From assembly GCA_916613615.1 (NCBI GenBank), contig OU744726.1, positions 22,199,515 through 22,263,514 on the forward strand: a stretch of 64,000 nucleotides of DNA, in the 5' to 3' direction. Positions within the stretch are counted from its first letter, which is position 1, and every line of letters starts with the position of its first letter. Source of the DNA: Steromphala cineraria. Its lineage: Eukaryota > Mollusca > Gastropoda > Trochida > Trochidae. The translations under genes were made by a program, and so were the position numbers. Shown here one piece after another: positions 1 through 13,200 of this stretch. The notes under the pieces are model-generated. The model worked only from the letters and a program-made list of their open reading frames with translations. It was not told the DNA's origin and did no database searches.

Positions 1-1381
1 AAGAAATATGGCGTCTGATCCCTGTATCAAAACAAATTATTCTAAACTTCTAGATTAGAATATTTTGTTTAAATTACATTTTCTGCTTGCATCAAAATAA
101 CAGTTCAATTTGTGAAATTATTTAATGTGTTGTTATTAACTCAATGTTATTAAATCCAGTTTGAATTGAGGATTGGATTGGTAAGACAAACTTTTATTGA
201 GACACATAGCATAAGAGTCATAAAAGATTACAAAGAAAGATATAAGATACATTCATGTAACCGTTACTTTCACAGAAAGACCAAAGAAACTAAGAAGAGA
301 TCAATCTTGTGCCCAGCTCTAGATCATCAAGAAATAATTCTGCACGGGAGGTTGTGAAAAATGTAACTCTTTATTTCATTTTGACATTTCTTGAATTTAC
401 CATAAAATCAGTCCATGAAAGGCTTGTCCAGATACTATTTATTCAGTTTCAGGTTGCTTTTTATTTTACCATTTAGCATTATATTGACAAAATAGTTTTG
501 ACACTTTGAGGTAAAATTAAGCTATAATACTAACCTCAAACTCACTACGGTATTACAGTTGAACAGACAATCATACCTTGTTTGTGAATTATACTAGTTT
601 AGTAGTTATATTATATATCATACTTATTCCTGCCTATGTACACTTTAGTCAGTTATGATGCAATCTTGACTTGAGAGACAAGTCTATTTTGGTCTTTGTT
701 GAACAATTCTTTATCACTTGTCTTAATTGATATTAGTGCAATATATCTTTTATTAAAGTTGTCATTCTTTTCAGATGTTTACAAATATATTTACAAATTT
801 AAAGTGAACAATTTAAGTGATCAATTTGTCTGTAGTTTAGATGTCATCATTCCACTTTTGACAACACTCAACAACAGAAATCTTGTTTTATTGAGTGTAA
901 CTGTTTACATGATAAATATAAGAAAGGGGAAAATAAATGGGAAGATAAAAGTACAAAACCAAAATATCTGACTTATTCAAAGATAATCAATATCATACAC
1001 ACCGACTGCGTTTTAGACCACTTGTCAAAATATTTGTTGCTTGCCACGACGCTTCTTACATCCAGAACGAGGCTAACCGGATATAAAGCCACACCCCCGT
1101 TTTCAGTCGGAAAACATCGGTTGGAAACGTAACGTTCTTGAACTGAATGGTACACAGAGATGAAAAGAACACCAATGATGTTCCGTTTGGACCTGTTGTC
1201 GTCTGCACAATATTGTATGATTCACAAACAGTCTACTTCTAAATGCAGTGTCTGCGTTGTCTGATTATAGTGAATTAAATCTACTTTGGGATATGAAATG
1301 ATTTAGAGTGCCCCTTTTCATCATAAGTAATTGCATCTCTTAGATATATATTAAAATGTCCGAAAACAAAACGTACGGAAC
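1..1381. other. AT-rich non-coding sequence
   Basis: Only short, low-complexity open frames without recognisable motifs are present. I see no exon with both splice sites, no RNA gene and no clear repeat. It is probably intergenic DNA upstream of the ankyrin gene. Confidence 0.5.
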
Positions 1382-1383
1382 TA

Positions 1384-2859
1384 GAGTACGTCCGGGTATT
1401 TCCGCTCACTTTTGGACGCGATCTCATATCGACACATCACGATTAGAAATAGACCAAATATTTTAATTCAGCCAGGAAAATATGCATTTCAGCTTCATAG
1501 ATTTAACATTTTTATTAAAAAATACCCTCATTAATTAAGACAATCAGGCAATAACGTCGTAGGCTAATTCCGATCAGCTGGGGCTAATTCCGCTCACCCC
1601 TGTGGGTAATTCCGCTCAGTACCAAAATATTACGTTTTTACACCATAAATGGTATCAATTCATATTTTTTACAGTAGTTTCAGTATCAAGGTTTATATTT
1701 TGTTATTAATAAATTATTCTTTTAGGTACGACCATTTACCAACATGTTTTAAACACTTGGTATTCAAAATGCTTGACTCATTTCCAAAACCAGCTTCAAG
1801 AATGTACTCTATAAGAACTTAAATATATAATATATATAAATAATACACCAAATTTCCAAATCATTCCAAACTCGATGTTATGATGATAACTGATGTTTAA
1901 CTTGTGATCATTCGCATAAACTTGTAACAATTCTAAAAACAAATAATTATTCAATTCACATGAATATTTTTGGAAAATTTCAGATGCATGATAAGAGTTC
2001 AAAGGTCAACTTAAAGTTTCTATTACAAAACAATGTAGGCGTAAGGCCATAAACTTCAAGCAATAGCCGAAGTTTAAGCATGGCCTGTCATTTTATGTCT
2101 TTAAGTTGTGCAACAGAGTGCAAAGAGTCTGGTGCAGGTTGAATTTGTCGCTTAATTATATCTTTTGTCTATTTGATCTATCTTCCAATTCATTACTCTT
2201 ATGATATGACATGTATGGTTACGGTTATATCAAATTGAGATGTTACGAAAATATGATTAGAAATAGGGCCTACTATTGTGATTTTTATCAAATAATTCTA
2301 AATTCACCTGCAATTGTAAATGATAACTTCTTGAACGTCTATTTATTCAAGAAAATTATTAGCAAGGGAAGAATGACGTCATATTTTATTGTGAGCGGGA
2401 TTAAACTACTTCCAATTATCGTCAAAAATAATGGAGGCTTATTCCGCTCACATCAAATTCATAGATTTTTTATTAAATCCAAAAATAACTGTATGAAAGC
2501 CACATCGCAAAGGCTATCTTGAAGTATTTTATTGCTCATCTAAACATTTAACACCACTCAAGTTGATGTTATTTTATCAATGAGTGCCGACTGGGTTTGA
2601 CTGACTGCCAACATCCAACGGCCATCAATCTGATAGAAATGGCGAATAGGAAAGCGCGGGAAAACAAAACTTTAAACTTCTTGAATTATTCAAATTATTA
2701 CAATTAAGAAAATGTTGTTGGATGTCATGAATAAACCAATATTGAAGTGAAGTTGTGAAATATGCAAAGTATACACAAAAACAAAACACATTTTATTTGT
2801 AATGACAGGTTTTATGTTACCCTCATGAGCGGAATTACCCGCCGTACCCGGACGTACTC
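1384..2859. mobile_element. Non-autonomous DNA transposon with 15-bp TIRs and TA target duplication
   Basis: The left end GAGTACGTCCGGGTA (1384-1398) is the exact reverse complement of the right end (2845-2859). Both ends are flanked by TA (1382-1383 and 2860-2861), which fits the Tc1/mariner-type target duplication. The motif TTCCGCTCA or close variants recurs inside near 1400, 1590, 1611 and 2434, and inverted near 2827. That is a plausible set of subterminal transposase-binding repeats. No transposase frame is present, so the copy is non-autonomous. The superfamily is inferred from the TA duplication only. Confidence 0.7.
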
Positions 2860-2861
2860 TA

Positions 2862-3600
2862 CCACAAAAAGGGTTATATTCAGGCAAATTTGGTATCTTT
2901 TAGGAGTATGCATACTTCAATGAGTGATGTGAAATCAGCGCCCAATCAGAACGAATGCTACAATTGCGACCAGTCTATTTTATATCTGCTTTTGGCAACT
3001 TCTAGTTATTTACATACAAATGAAGGATGGTTTGGGAAAGTCATATTTGTGGAACAAAAAATACCCGCTCGAACTTGCCTCTTAAGGGCCGAGACGATTT
3101 GCCAATGGCAGTTCCAGACTCTTATTACTGTTATTTTTATCAGCATATATAATCTAATAAGATAAGGTCATTAGGACATTAATTGTTCACAAAGTTTTGG
3201 TATAAAAGGAGAAATAATTAAGACCACTTAAATTACATCAACATTTTTTTATTTTACTATTTGCAAGACATTAAATTTACACTGCCAAATTTATAAGCTT
3301 GGAATTATATTTTAAAATATGAAATTAATCCTGCGAGATAACATTTGAATATTTGCAACAAATTTATATCCATTTCCCAAGTTGATACATCATTGCATAG
3401 GTAGGCCTATACACATAGAGATCTGTAACTTATTTATATTATGACTTGCAATGCACTTGAAGTTACACGCCCCCTTTTGCAAGTCACCTTCTTTATCAGT
3501 ATGCACAACCCGGGTATATGACCTTCAGTCGTTTATTACCGGTTTGGGCAGGTAACCTTCCATGGAAATCCAAACCTAATTTGGAGGAAAATATATTGCC
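2862..3600. other. Non-coding sequence upstream of the ankyrin gene
   Basis: No coding exon or repeat is recognised. Promoter elements of the downstream gene may lie here or just beyond, but I cannot single out a convincing TATA or initiator motif. Confidence 0.35.
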
Positions 3601-3653
3601 TACGTAAATACTTGACAATTTCTGGTTCCGCTAATTGATTTTTCAAAGTTAAG
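3601..3653 (+). other. Possible 5' non-coding exon of the ankyrin gene
   Basis: A good splice donor (AAG followed by GTGAGT at 3654) lies upstream. A good acceptor (TTTATTTCAG ending at 4243) lies 24 bases before the start codon at 4267. Together they suggest an untranslated first exon ending at 3653. The 5' limit is a guess, and transcript data would be needed to fix it. Confidence 0.3.
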
Positions 3654-4266
3654 GTGAGTCCATCGAAATTAGGTCACCGATAGAAGTAAATTATCATAGT
3701 TATTCATCATGACTTATCTGTTATCTGTCAGTTTTATGTAACTTGACTGTTATTTCATAAGATTACTTTTACTCAATAACTAATTAAACTGACCATTGTT
3801 GTTATCTTTCTTTCCCACGTACTGTGTACATGTACATTTGTATTTATCAGAAATACATAGACACCTTGTAATGAAAAAAAATTTACATTATTTCCTTAAA
3901 AATGATTTTTGACAAATAAATTATCAATAATATAGGTTTTATATGATATTTTATTTCAGAAATTGGGAAGTTTATTATGTTGGAAGGGTCTGTGTTGGAT
4001 CTATTTTTAGACCAGCAAAGTTATTTCTATGACTTGGCATAACAATGTTATCTATAAAATCTTATCGAGGAGAGGTGGGGGCTCTATGTGTTTACCCTAA
4101 CAACACCACTCTATTTCTGTGAATCCATTTTGACTGATTGTTCGTGTACATCACAGAAGATGTATACCCGAAAATCAGTGAAATGAAGAAGTTTAGGAAT
4201 AAATCCTACATTTGGACATAAAGTAAATTGAATTTTATTTCAGCCGACGATTAAAAATCCTACATA

Positions 4267-7200
4267 ATGGCGGAGGCGCCAATCGAGGAAATCCCTGAGG
4301 CGGTGTCAACACTAGGTAATTTATTCATATTTTCATATTTCATGATATTTCATCCCTTTTAAAGATTATTAGTCAATTTTTATTGAAATAATATGTCTGA
4401 TTCCTTAAAATCAAAAGTTAAAAATGGAAGTGTATGAGTAAGGGTAGGTGACTAAGGATAAGTGGTAGTGTAAAGGTAAGGCGTAGTGGAAGTAGAAGGG
4501 TAAGTGGTAGTGTAACGGCAAGGCGTAGTGGAAGTAGAAGGGTAAGTGGTAGTGTAAAGGTAAGGCGTACCTGGAAGTAGAAGGGTAAGTGGTAGTGTAA
4601 AGGTAAGGCGTAGTGGAAGTAGAAGTGTAAGTGTAAAGGTAAGGCGTAGTGGAAGTAGAAGGGTAAGTGTAAAGGTAAGGCGTAGTGGAAGTAGAAGGGC
4701 AAGTGTAAAGGTAAGGCGTAGTGGAAGTAGAAGGGTAAGTGGTAGTGTAAAGGTAAGGCGTAGTGGAAGTAGAAGGGTAAGTGTAAAGGTAAGGCGTAGT
4801 GGAAGTAGAAGGGTAAGTGTAAAGGTAAGGCGTAGTGGAAGTAGAAGGGTAAGTGTAAAGGTAAGGCGTGGTGGAAGTAGAAGGGTAAGTGTAAAGGTAA
4901 GGCGTAGTGGAAGTAGAAGGGTAAGTGGTAGTGTAAAGGTAAGGCGTAGTGGAAGTTGAAGGGTAAGTGTAAGTGTAAAGGTAAGGTGTAACTGGAAGTA
5001 GAAGGGTAAGTGTTAGTGTAAAGGTAAGGCGTAGTGGAAGTAGAAGGGTAAGTGTTAGTGTAAAGGTAAAGCGTAGTGGAAGTAGAAGAGTAAGTGATAG
5101 TGTAAAGGTAAGGCGTAGTGGAAGTAGAAGTGTAAGTGTAAAGGTAAGGCGTAGTGGAAGTAGAAGGGTAAGTGTAAAGGTAAGGCGTAGTGGAAGTAGA
5201 AGGGCAAGTGTAAAGGTAAGGCGTAGTGGAAGTAGAAGGGTAAGTGGTAGTGTAAAGGTAAGGCGTAGTGGAAGTAGAAGGGTAAGTGTAAAGGTAAGGC
5301 GTAGTGGAAGTAGAAGGGTAAGTGTAAAGGTAAGGCGTAGTGGAAGTAGAAGGGTAAGTGTAAAGGTAAGGCGTGGTGGAAGTAGAAGGGTAAGTGTAAA
5401 GGTAAGGCGTAGTGGAAGTAGAAGGGTAAGTGGTAGTGTAAAGGTAAGGCGTAGTGGAAGTTGAAGGGTAAGTGTAAGTGTAAAGGTAAGGTGTAACTGG
5501 AAGTAGAAGGGTAAGTGTTAGTGTAAAGGTAAGGCGTAGTGGAAGTAGAAGGGTAAGTGGTAGTGTAAAGGTAAAGCGTAGTGGAAGTAGAAGAGTAAGT
5601 GATAGTGTAAAGGTAAGGCGTAGTGGAAGTAGAAGGGTAAGTGTTAGTGTAAAGGTAAAGCGTAGTGGAAGTAGAAGAGTAAGTGGTAGTGTAAAGGTAA
5701 GGCGTAGTGGAAGTAGAAGGGTAAGTGTTAGTGTAAAGGTAAAGCGTAGTGGAAGTTGAAGGGTAAGTGGTAGTGTAAAGGTAAGGCGTAGTGGTAGAAG
5801 AAGGGTAAGTGTAAGTGTAAAGGTAAGGCGTAGTGGAAGTAGAAGGGTAAGTGTAAGTGTAAAGGTAAGGAGTAGTGGGAGTAGAAGGGTAAGTGTAAGT
5901 GTAAAGGTAAAGCGTAGTGGAAGTAGAAGAGTAAGTGTAAGTGTAAAGGTAAGGTGTAACTGGAAGTAGAAGGGTAAGTGGTAGTGTAAAGGTAAGGCGT
6001 AGTGGAAGTAGAAGTGTAAGTGTAAAGGTAAGGCGTAGTGGAAGTTGAAGGGTAAGTGTAAAGGTATGGCGTAGTGGAAGTAGAAGAGTAATAGTAAGTG
6101 TAAAGGTAAGGCGAAGTGGAAGTAGAAGGGTAAGTGTTAGTGTAAAGGTAAGGCGTAGTGGAAGTAGAACAGTAAGTGTAAGTGTAAAGGTAAGGTGTAG
6201 TGGAAGTAGAAGAGTAAGTGGTAGTGTAAAGGTAAGGCGTAGTGGAAGAAGAAGGGTAAGTGGTAGTGTAAAGGTAAGGCGTAGTGGAAGTAAAGGGTAA
6301 GTGTAAAGGTAAGGCATAGTGGAAGTAGAAGAGTAAGAGTAAGTGTAAAGGTAAGGCGTAGTGGAAGTAGAAGGGTAAGTGTAAGTGTAAAGGTTAGGCG
6401 TAGTGGAAGTAGAAGAGTAAGTGTAAGTGTAAAGGTAAGGTGTAACTGGAAGTAGAAGGGTAAGTGGTAGTGTAAAGGTAAGGCGTAGTGGAAGTAGAGG
6501 TGTAAGTGTAAAGGTAAGGCGTAGTGGAAGTTGAAGGGTAAGTGTAAAGGTAAGGCGTAGTGGAAGTAGAAGAGTAAGTGGTAGTGTAAAGGTAAGGCGT
6601 AGTGGAAGTAGAAGAGTAAGTGTAAAGGTAAGGCGAAGTGGAAGTAGAAGGGTAAGTGGTAGTGTAAAGGTAAGGCGTAGTGGAAGTAGAAGAGTAAGTG
6701 TAAGTGTAAAGGTAAGGCGTAGTGGAAGTAGAAGAGTAAGTGTAAGTGTAAAGGTAAAGCGTAGTGGAAGTAGAAGAGTAAGTGTAAGTGTAAAGGTAAG
6801 GTGTAACTGGAAGTAGAAGGGCAAGTGGTAGTGTAAAGGTAAGGCGTAGTGGAAGTAGAAGTGTAAGTGTAAAGGTAAGGCGTAGTGGAAGTAGAAGGGT
6901 AAGTGTAAAGGTAAGGCGTAGTGGAAGTAGAAGAGTAAGAGTAAGCGTAAAGGTAAGGCGTAGTGGAAGTAGAAGGGTAAGTGTAAGTGTAAAGGTAAGG
7001 TGTAACTGGAAGTAGAAGGGTAAGTGGTAGTGTAAAGGTAAGGCGTAGTGGAAGTAGAAGTGTAAGTGTAAAGGTAAGGCGTAGTGGAAGTTGAAGGGTA
7101 AGTGTAAAGGTAAGGCGTAGTGGAAGTAGAAGAGTAAGTGGTAGTGTAAAGGTAAGGCGTAGTGGAAGTAAAGGGTTAGTGTAAAGGTAAGGCGTAGTGG

Positions 7201-10200
7201 AAGTAGAAGAGTAAGAGTAAGTGTAAAGGTAAGGCGTAGTGGAAGTAGAAGGGTAAGTGGTAGTGTAAAGGTAAGGCGTAGTGGAAGTTGCAGGGTAAGT
7301 GTAAAGGTATGGCGTAGTGGAAGTAGAAGAGTAATAGTAAGTGTAAAGGTAAGGCGAAGTGGGAGTAGAAGGGTAAGTGGTAGTGTAAAGGTATGGCGTA
7401 GTGGAAATAGAAGGGAAAGTGGTAGTGTAAAGGTAAGGCGTAGTGGAAGTAGAAGGGTAAGTGTAAGTGTAAAGGTAAGGCGTAGTTGAAGTAGTAGAGT
7501 AAGTGTAAGTGTAAAGGTAAGGCGTAGTGGAAGTAGAAGGGTAAGTGGTAGTGTAAAGGTAAGGCGTAGTGGAAGTATAAAAGTAAGAGTAAGTGTAAAG
7601 GTAAGCCGCAGTGGAAGTAAAAGAGTAAGAGTTAGTGTAAAGGTAAGGCGTAGTGGAAGTAGAAGGGTAAGTGGTAGTGTAAAGGTAAGGTGTAGTGGAA
7701 GTAGAAGGGTAAGTGTAAGTGTAAAGGTAAGGGGTAACTGGAAGTAGAAGGGTAAGAAGTAGTGTAAAGGTAAGGCGTAATGGAAGTAGAAGTGTAAGTG
7801 TAAAGGTAAGGCGTAGTGGAAGTAGAAGGGAAAGTGGTAGTGTAAAGGTAAGGCGTAGTGGAAGTAGAAGGGTAAGTGGTAGTGTAAAGGTAAGGCGTAG
7901 TGGAAGTAGAAGGGTAAGTGTAAGTGTAAAGGTAAGGCGTAGTGGAAGTAGAAGAGTAAGTGGTAGTGTAAAGGTAAGGCGTAGTGGAAGTAGAAGTGTA
8001 AGTGTAAAGGTAAGGCGAAGTGGAAGTAGAAGGGTAAGTGTAAAGGTAAGGCGTAGTGGAAGTAGAAGAGTAAGTGTAAAGGTAAGGCGAAGTGGAAGTA
8101 GAAGGGTAAGTGTAAAGGTAAGGCGTAATGGAAGTAGAAGGGCAAGTGTAAAGGTAAGGCGTAGTGGAAGTAGAAGAGTAAGTGTAAAGGTAAGGCGAAG
8201 TGGAAGTAGAAGAGTAAGTGTAAAGGTAAGGCGAAGTGGAAGTAGAAGGGTAAGTGTAAAGGTAAGGCGTAGTGGAAGTAGAAGGGTAAGTGGTAGTGTA
8301 AAGGTAAGGCGTAGTGGAAGTTGTAGGGTAAGTGTAAAGGTAAGGCGTAGGGAAGTAGAAGGGTAAGTGGTAGTGTAAAGGTAAGGCGTAGTGGAAGTTG
8401 AATGGTAAGTGGTAGTGTAACGCCAAGGCGTAGTGGAAGTTGAATGGTAAGTGGTAGTGTAACGGCAAGGCGTAGTGGAAGTTGAAGGGTAAGTGGTAGT
8501 GTAAAGGTAAGGCGTAATGGAAGTAGAAGGGTAAGTGGTAGTGTAACGGTAAGGCGTAATGGAAGTAGAAGGGTAAGTGGTAGTTGAACGGCAAGGCGTA
8601 GTGGAAGTAGAAGGGTAAATGCTAGTGTAAAGGTAAGGCGTAGTGGAAGTTGAAGGGTAAGTGGTAGTGTAAAGGTAAGGCGTAGTGGGAGTAGAAGGGT
8701 AAGTGGTAGTGTAAAGGTAAGGCGTAGTGGAAGTAGAAGAGTAAGTGTAAGTGTAAAGGTAAGGCGTAGTGGAAGTAGAAGGGTAAGTGTAAGAGTAAAG
8801 GTAACGCGTAGTGGAAGTAGAATGGTAAGTGTAAGAGTAAAGGTAATGCGTAGTGGAAGTAGAAGGGTAAGTGTAAGAGTAAAGGTAAGGCGTCGTGGAA
8901 GTAGAAAGGTAAGTGTAAGAGTAAGTGTAAAGGTAAAGGTAAATTTAAGTGTAATGTTTGAGTGTAAGAATATGTGTAAATGTTCTATGTGTAATGGAAA
9001 GTGAAAGTGTATGCTAGATATAAGACAACGGGTTGTTCAGTTACATATATTGGCGCGTTTAAGACTAATGGCAAGGTTAATTGTGTATAATTATATAACA
9101 TATATACTAAACATACCTGTGAATGTATGTTAATTTTGAAGTTGATATAAAGGATATATTCATTCGTTGACAATCTTACAAAGGTTCATAACCAAATACA
9201 TGTACATAACTCCCAAGTTACATGACTTTGACAAGCATACGTCAAAATCTAAAACCGACTAGTAACAAGAGGCGACATTTGAATCTATATATATTAAATA
9301 ATAGTAGAATCTATACCTTACATAGTTTAGTATCGTATGTAAATCCAGGAATATTTTGAATCCGAGTAATAAATTTGTAAATAAGGTTACAACTTTGCAG
9401 AACTCAAAAGGGATTATAATTGTACATTGCTCATTGCGAGGAATAAGGCCAAAGCTGACGAAAGCAGAAATGAATCATAGAAATATAATGAACATAATTT
9501 AACACATTTTGTTCATAAATTTATCAATAATTGATCAAATGTTACATATTTTCCTTTCAGAGCCCGCGACTCCAGTTGGAAGGCAGATGACACTTAACGT
9601 GAAAGATTCGCCGGGAGCGACATTTGCTGGGGATATTCATAATAATTACTTCAACACAGGTTTGTTGACTTCTGCTAATTTTTTTCTAATTAGCAAACTT
9701 TCTATGCTGTATTTTTACATATACCCTGCTAAAAAGGAAACGCATATGTGATTTTGAGAATATTTTTAATGGGTAGAAACATTGGGGAGACCAGGGCAAA
9801 GCGCGCCGCATAGGGGATTTTAAGAATATTTGGATTGGGTAAAAAACATATTGGGGAGACCAGGGCAAAGCTTTATTTCTTAATGATCAACAAGTGGAGT
9901 AATTTGTCAATACCAACCTATGAAAGCAAATGGTATGAAGCGTTGTGACTCACTTGAGATGTAAAACGCAGGATTTTAGATATTCTAAAACCACAAAATC
10001 GTTTAACTCTCGTGCATGATATAAATTGGTATTAGTTATTGATTGAATTATGAAATTTGAAATTGCCTGCCTGTATTAATTTCCTGTGATATGCATATAG
10101 AATGTTACCCATAATGTATTATCTTTCTACCCTGAACGATAAATCTTTCATACCGTTCGGACAAGTCCCACACAAAAGAGATGTTGTGAAATGTTAATTT

Positions 10201-13200
10201 CATCTTTTTAACAATGCCAATTATTCTTTTTTTTCATATATCAATATATATATATATATGTATATATAAATAAATATATATTAGCATGCTTGTTTAATTA
10301 CACCTCTCTGACCATCAAGTGATTGATAAGACAACACGGATTCGTCATTGCTGACTGACTCTATTGTATTCAAACTGCAACCGGCAATTAGTGCTTGGGG
10401 CAATCATTACGTGATTGACAACACATGACTGATTTCTTAACTGTCAATCTGAGCACACAACTATGTGTTGATTATATGAATTGATTTATTATTTTGTTCC
10501 TGTATAAGTACATGTTACCTTCCATTTGTAATCATACTTGACAAGACCCACATAATGGTCGAAATGAATTCATCGTATTAAAGAAGATTGATCCAGTCCG
10601 AACCATCTGATGTTTACTCTTTCTTATATACAACCTTTCTTCACGTGAGAAACCAACTCTCCTTATTCAAATATATAAATAAATATATATGTAGGAAGCA
10701 AAAATCAGTTTTACAAATGTTGAGCACTGTCCCATTTTGTTACAAAGCCAAATCACACAAAACCCTAGTGGTTTTTGTTTTTTGCTTGTAAATATATATA
10801 TATATATAACCTCCATGGACACATTAGTACAGACTCCAAAAATAGTCAACCTCTCATCGCATCATTTAAGTCCGAGTGAAGTGAAATTACTGAAAAAAGG
10901 GTTTAAGTTCACCCCTACTCCTAAACCAAATGAACTGGAATTAAGATCGGACATGAAAAAGTTCACCCGTAAACTACGACTGGCTGAATACTTTGAAACG
11001 GAAGAGAACGAAGTGTCCGACACAGAAGAGGAAAATGACAATTCAAATGTACAAGTTCACTCATTGTTGAAAAATAAATCAAATTTTGTGCCGCCACGTG
11101 GTAGAGACAAACATTTAGAAGAATATTGTGACTTAATTGAAAATGTGCCAATACATGTAAAACAACCAAAACTGAACTTAACAAAGGGTGAGTCTAAAGC
11201 TTTACATGATTTAAGAAATAACAGTGATATAGTTATTAAGGAGGCTGATAAAGGAGGTGCTATTGTCATTTTGGATAAGGCTTATTACAAAGATAAAATA
11301 TTGTCTATACTTGATAATGATACTTACTATAGAAAATCTAATGAAAAAGAGGAGAAAGTAATAGCAAACAAAGTTACTAAACTGTTGAATACATATGCTA
11401 ATGATATTTCAGACTCTGAACGAGACTACCTCACTCATTTTGATGCTAAAACTGCGTATTTTTATGGTCTCCCTAAGATTCACAAAAGTAAAACAATTCA
11501 AGATGTTATTTCAAATGAACATGACGCAGTTATAACTGTTAAAGACCCTGAAGATCTCCCATTTAGACCCATTGTTGGAGGACCTGAAAGTCACACTCAA
11601 AGACTTAGTAATTTCATTGATATTATCCTCAAACCCCTTTGCAGTAATGTTAAAAGTTTTATCAGAGATGATATTGATTTTTTATGTAAGCTCCCGCAAA
11701 CAGTACCAGAGGGTTCTAAATTAGTGAGTTTTGATGTTGTTAATCTATATAGTAATATAGACACAGAGTTGGGTCTGAAAGCTGTTAGACATTGGCTTGA
11801 TAAATCTCGCCATCTCATACCAGATAGATTTTCCAATGAATTTATCATTGATGCTTTAAGTCTAGTTATTGAAAACAATGTTTTTTATTTTGATGGAAGT
11901 TTTTACTCTCAAAATAAAGGGGTAGCTATGGGTACAAAAGTGGCTCCAACCTATGCAACTTTAGTTCTGGGATACTTAGAAAATTTATTCTACTCTAAAG
12001 TTGAGGATACTTTTGACATTTCAATGAAAGAGCATGTTGAAAATTCATGGAAGCGCTTTTTAGATGACTGTTTTATCATACTAAAAAACGATAATAATCT
12101 CATTCAAACTATTCATGAAATTCTAAACTCTCTTGACCCGTCAATGAAATTTACGATGGAATGTCATGATGTACAATTGAATTTCCTTGATGTAATTGTT
12201 AAGATAGAATCAGGCGGTATCATAGCTACAGATATTTTCTATAAGAAAACGGATTCACATCAGTATCTAGACTTTGATTCATGCCACCCACATCATACAA
12301 AGCGTAACATCCCCTACTGTTTAGCAAGGAGAGTTTGTACTATTGTTTCTGATGATGTTGTTAAAACTAATCGCCTTGGTGAATTGAAAAACTTTCTCCT
12401 TAAACAAAACTATCCGGACAAATTAATAAGTGATAGTATACACAAGGCTTTAAAAATGGACCAACAACAACTGAGATCAAAAGTGGATAAAGACATTGAT
12501 ATTCAAAACAATATTTCTCTTGTATCTACTTTTAATCCCAACCATGATAACGCAATGTCTATTGTGAAACGATACCTTTCAATGTTAAGTCCCAGTCAGA
12601 AAATGAAAAAGATTGTCAATAAATATAATTTCATTAACAGCCGTAAGCAACCCAAAAACTTACGCAAAATCTTAACTAGTTCAAGGTTTGACTCAGTTGA
12701 TGTTATTCCCAAAGTCTCAAAATGTGGAGATTTAAGATGTCACACTTGTGAAAGTATTAGTGAAGGGTGCTCTATTGACATTTCACCAAATCAAACATTT
12801 GTTGTTAAGCAAAACATGAATTGTGATACTAGAAATGTTATTTATGTAATCACATGTTCTGGATGCAATGAGAAATATATCGGAAAAACGGAACAAAAGT
12901 TAAAGAGAAGAATGAATCTCCATCGATCTCACATAAACCAACCCCGAAATCGAACTATTCCTCTTAGTGAGCATTTAGATAAATGTGGAAAGGGCAAGTT
13001 CAAAGTTTTCCCGATATATAAACTCAATTATCATAATGACAATGATTTAATTTTGAAAGAATCATATTTTATTCATAAATATGCGCCAAAATTGAATGGC
13101 AAAACATGATATTGTTTACATTATGATCACTTGTTGTCAAGCTTATTGTGACGTCATAGGTTCCTGTGTGACGTCATAATACTATGTACTGTGTGTCAGT

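Noticed and set aside
4418..8594. Very long minus-strand open frames (up to about 590 codons) of Leu/Pro/Thr/Tyr repeats
   Set aside because: They are translations of the 36/42-bp minisatellite, whose unit length is a multiple of three. They have no splice or start context and a composition dictated by the DNA repeat, and they lie antisense in an intron.
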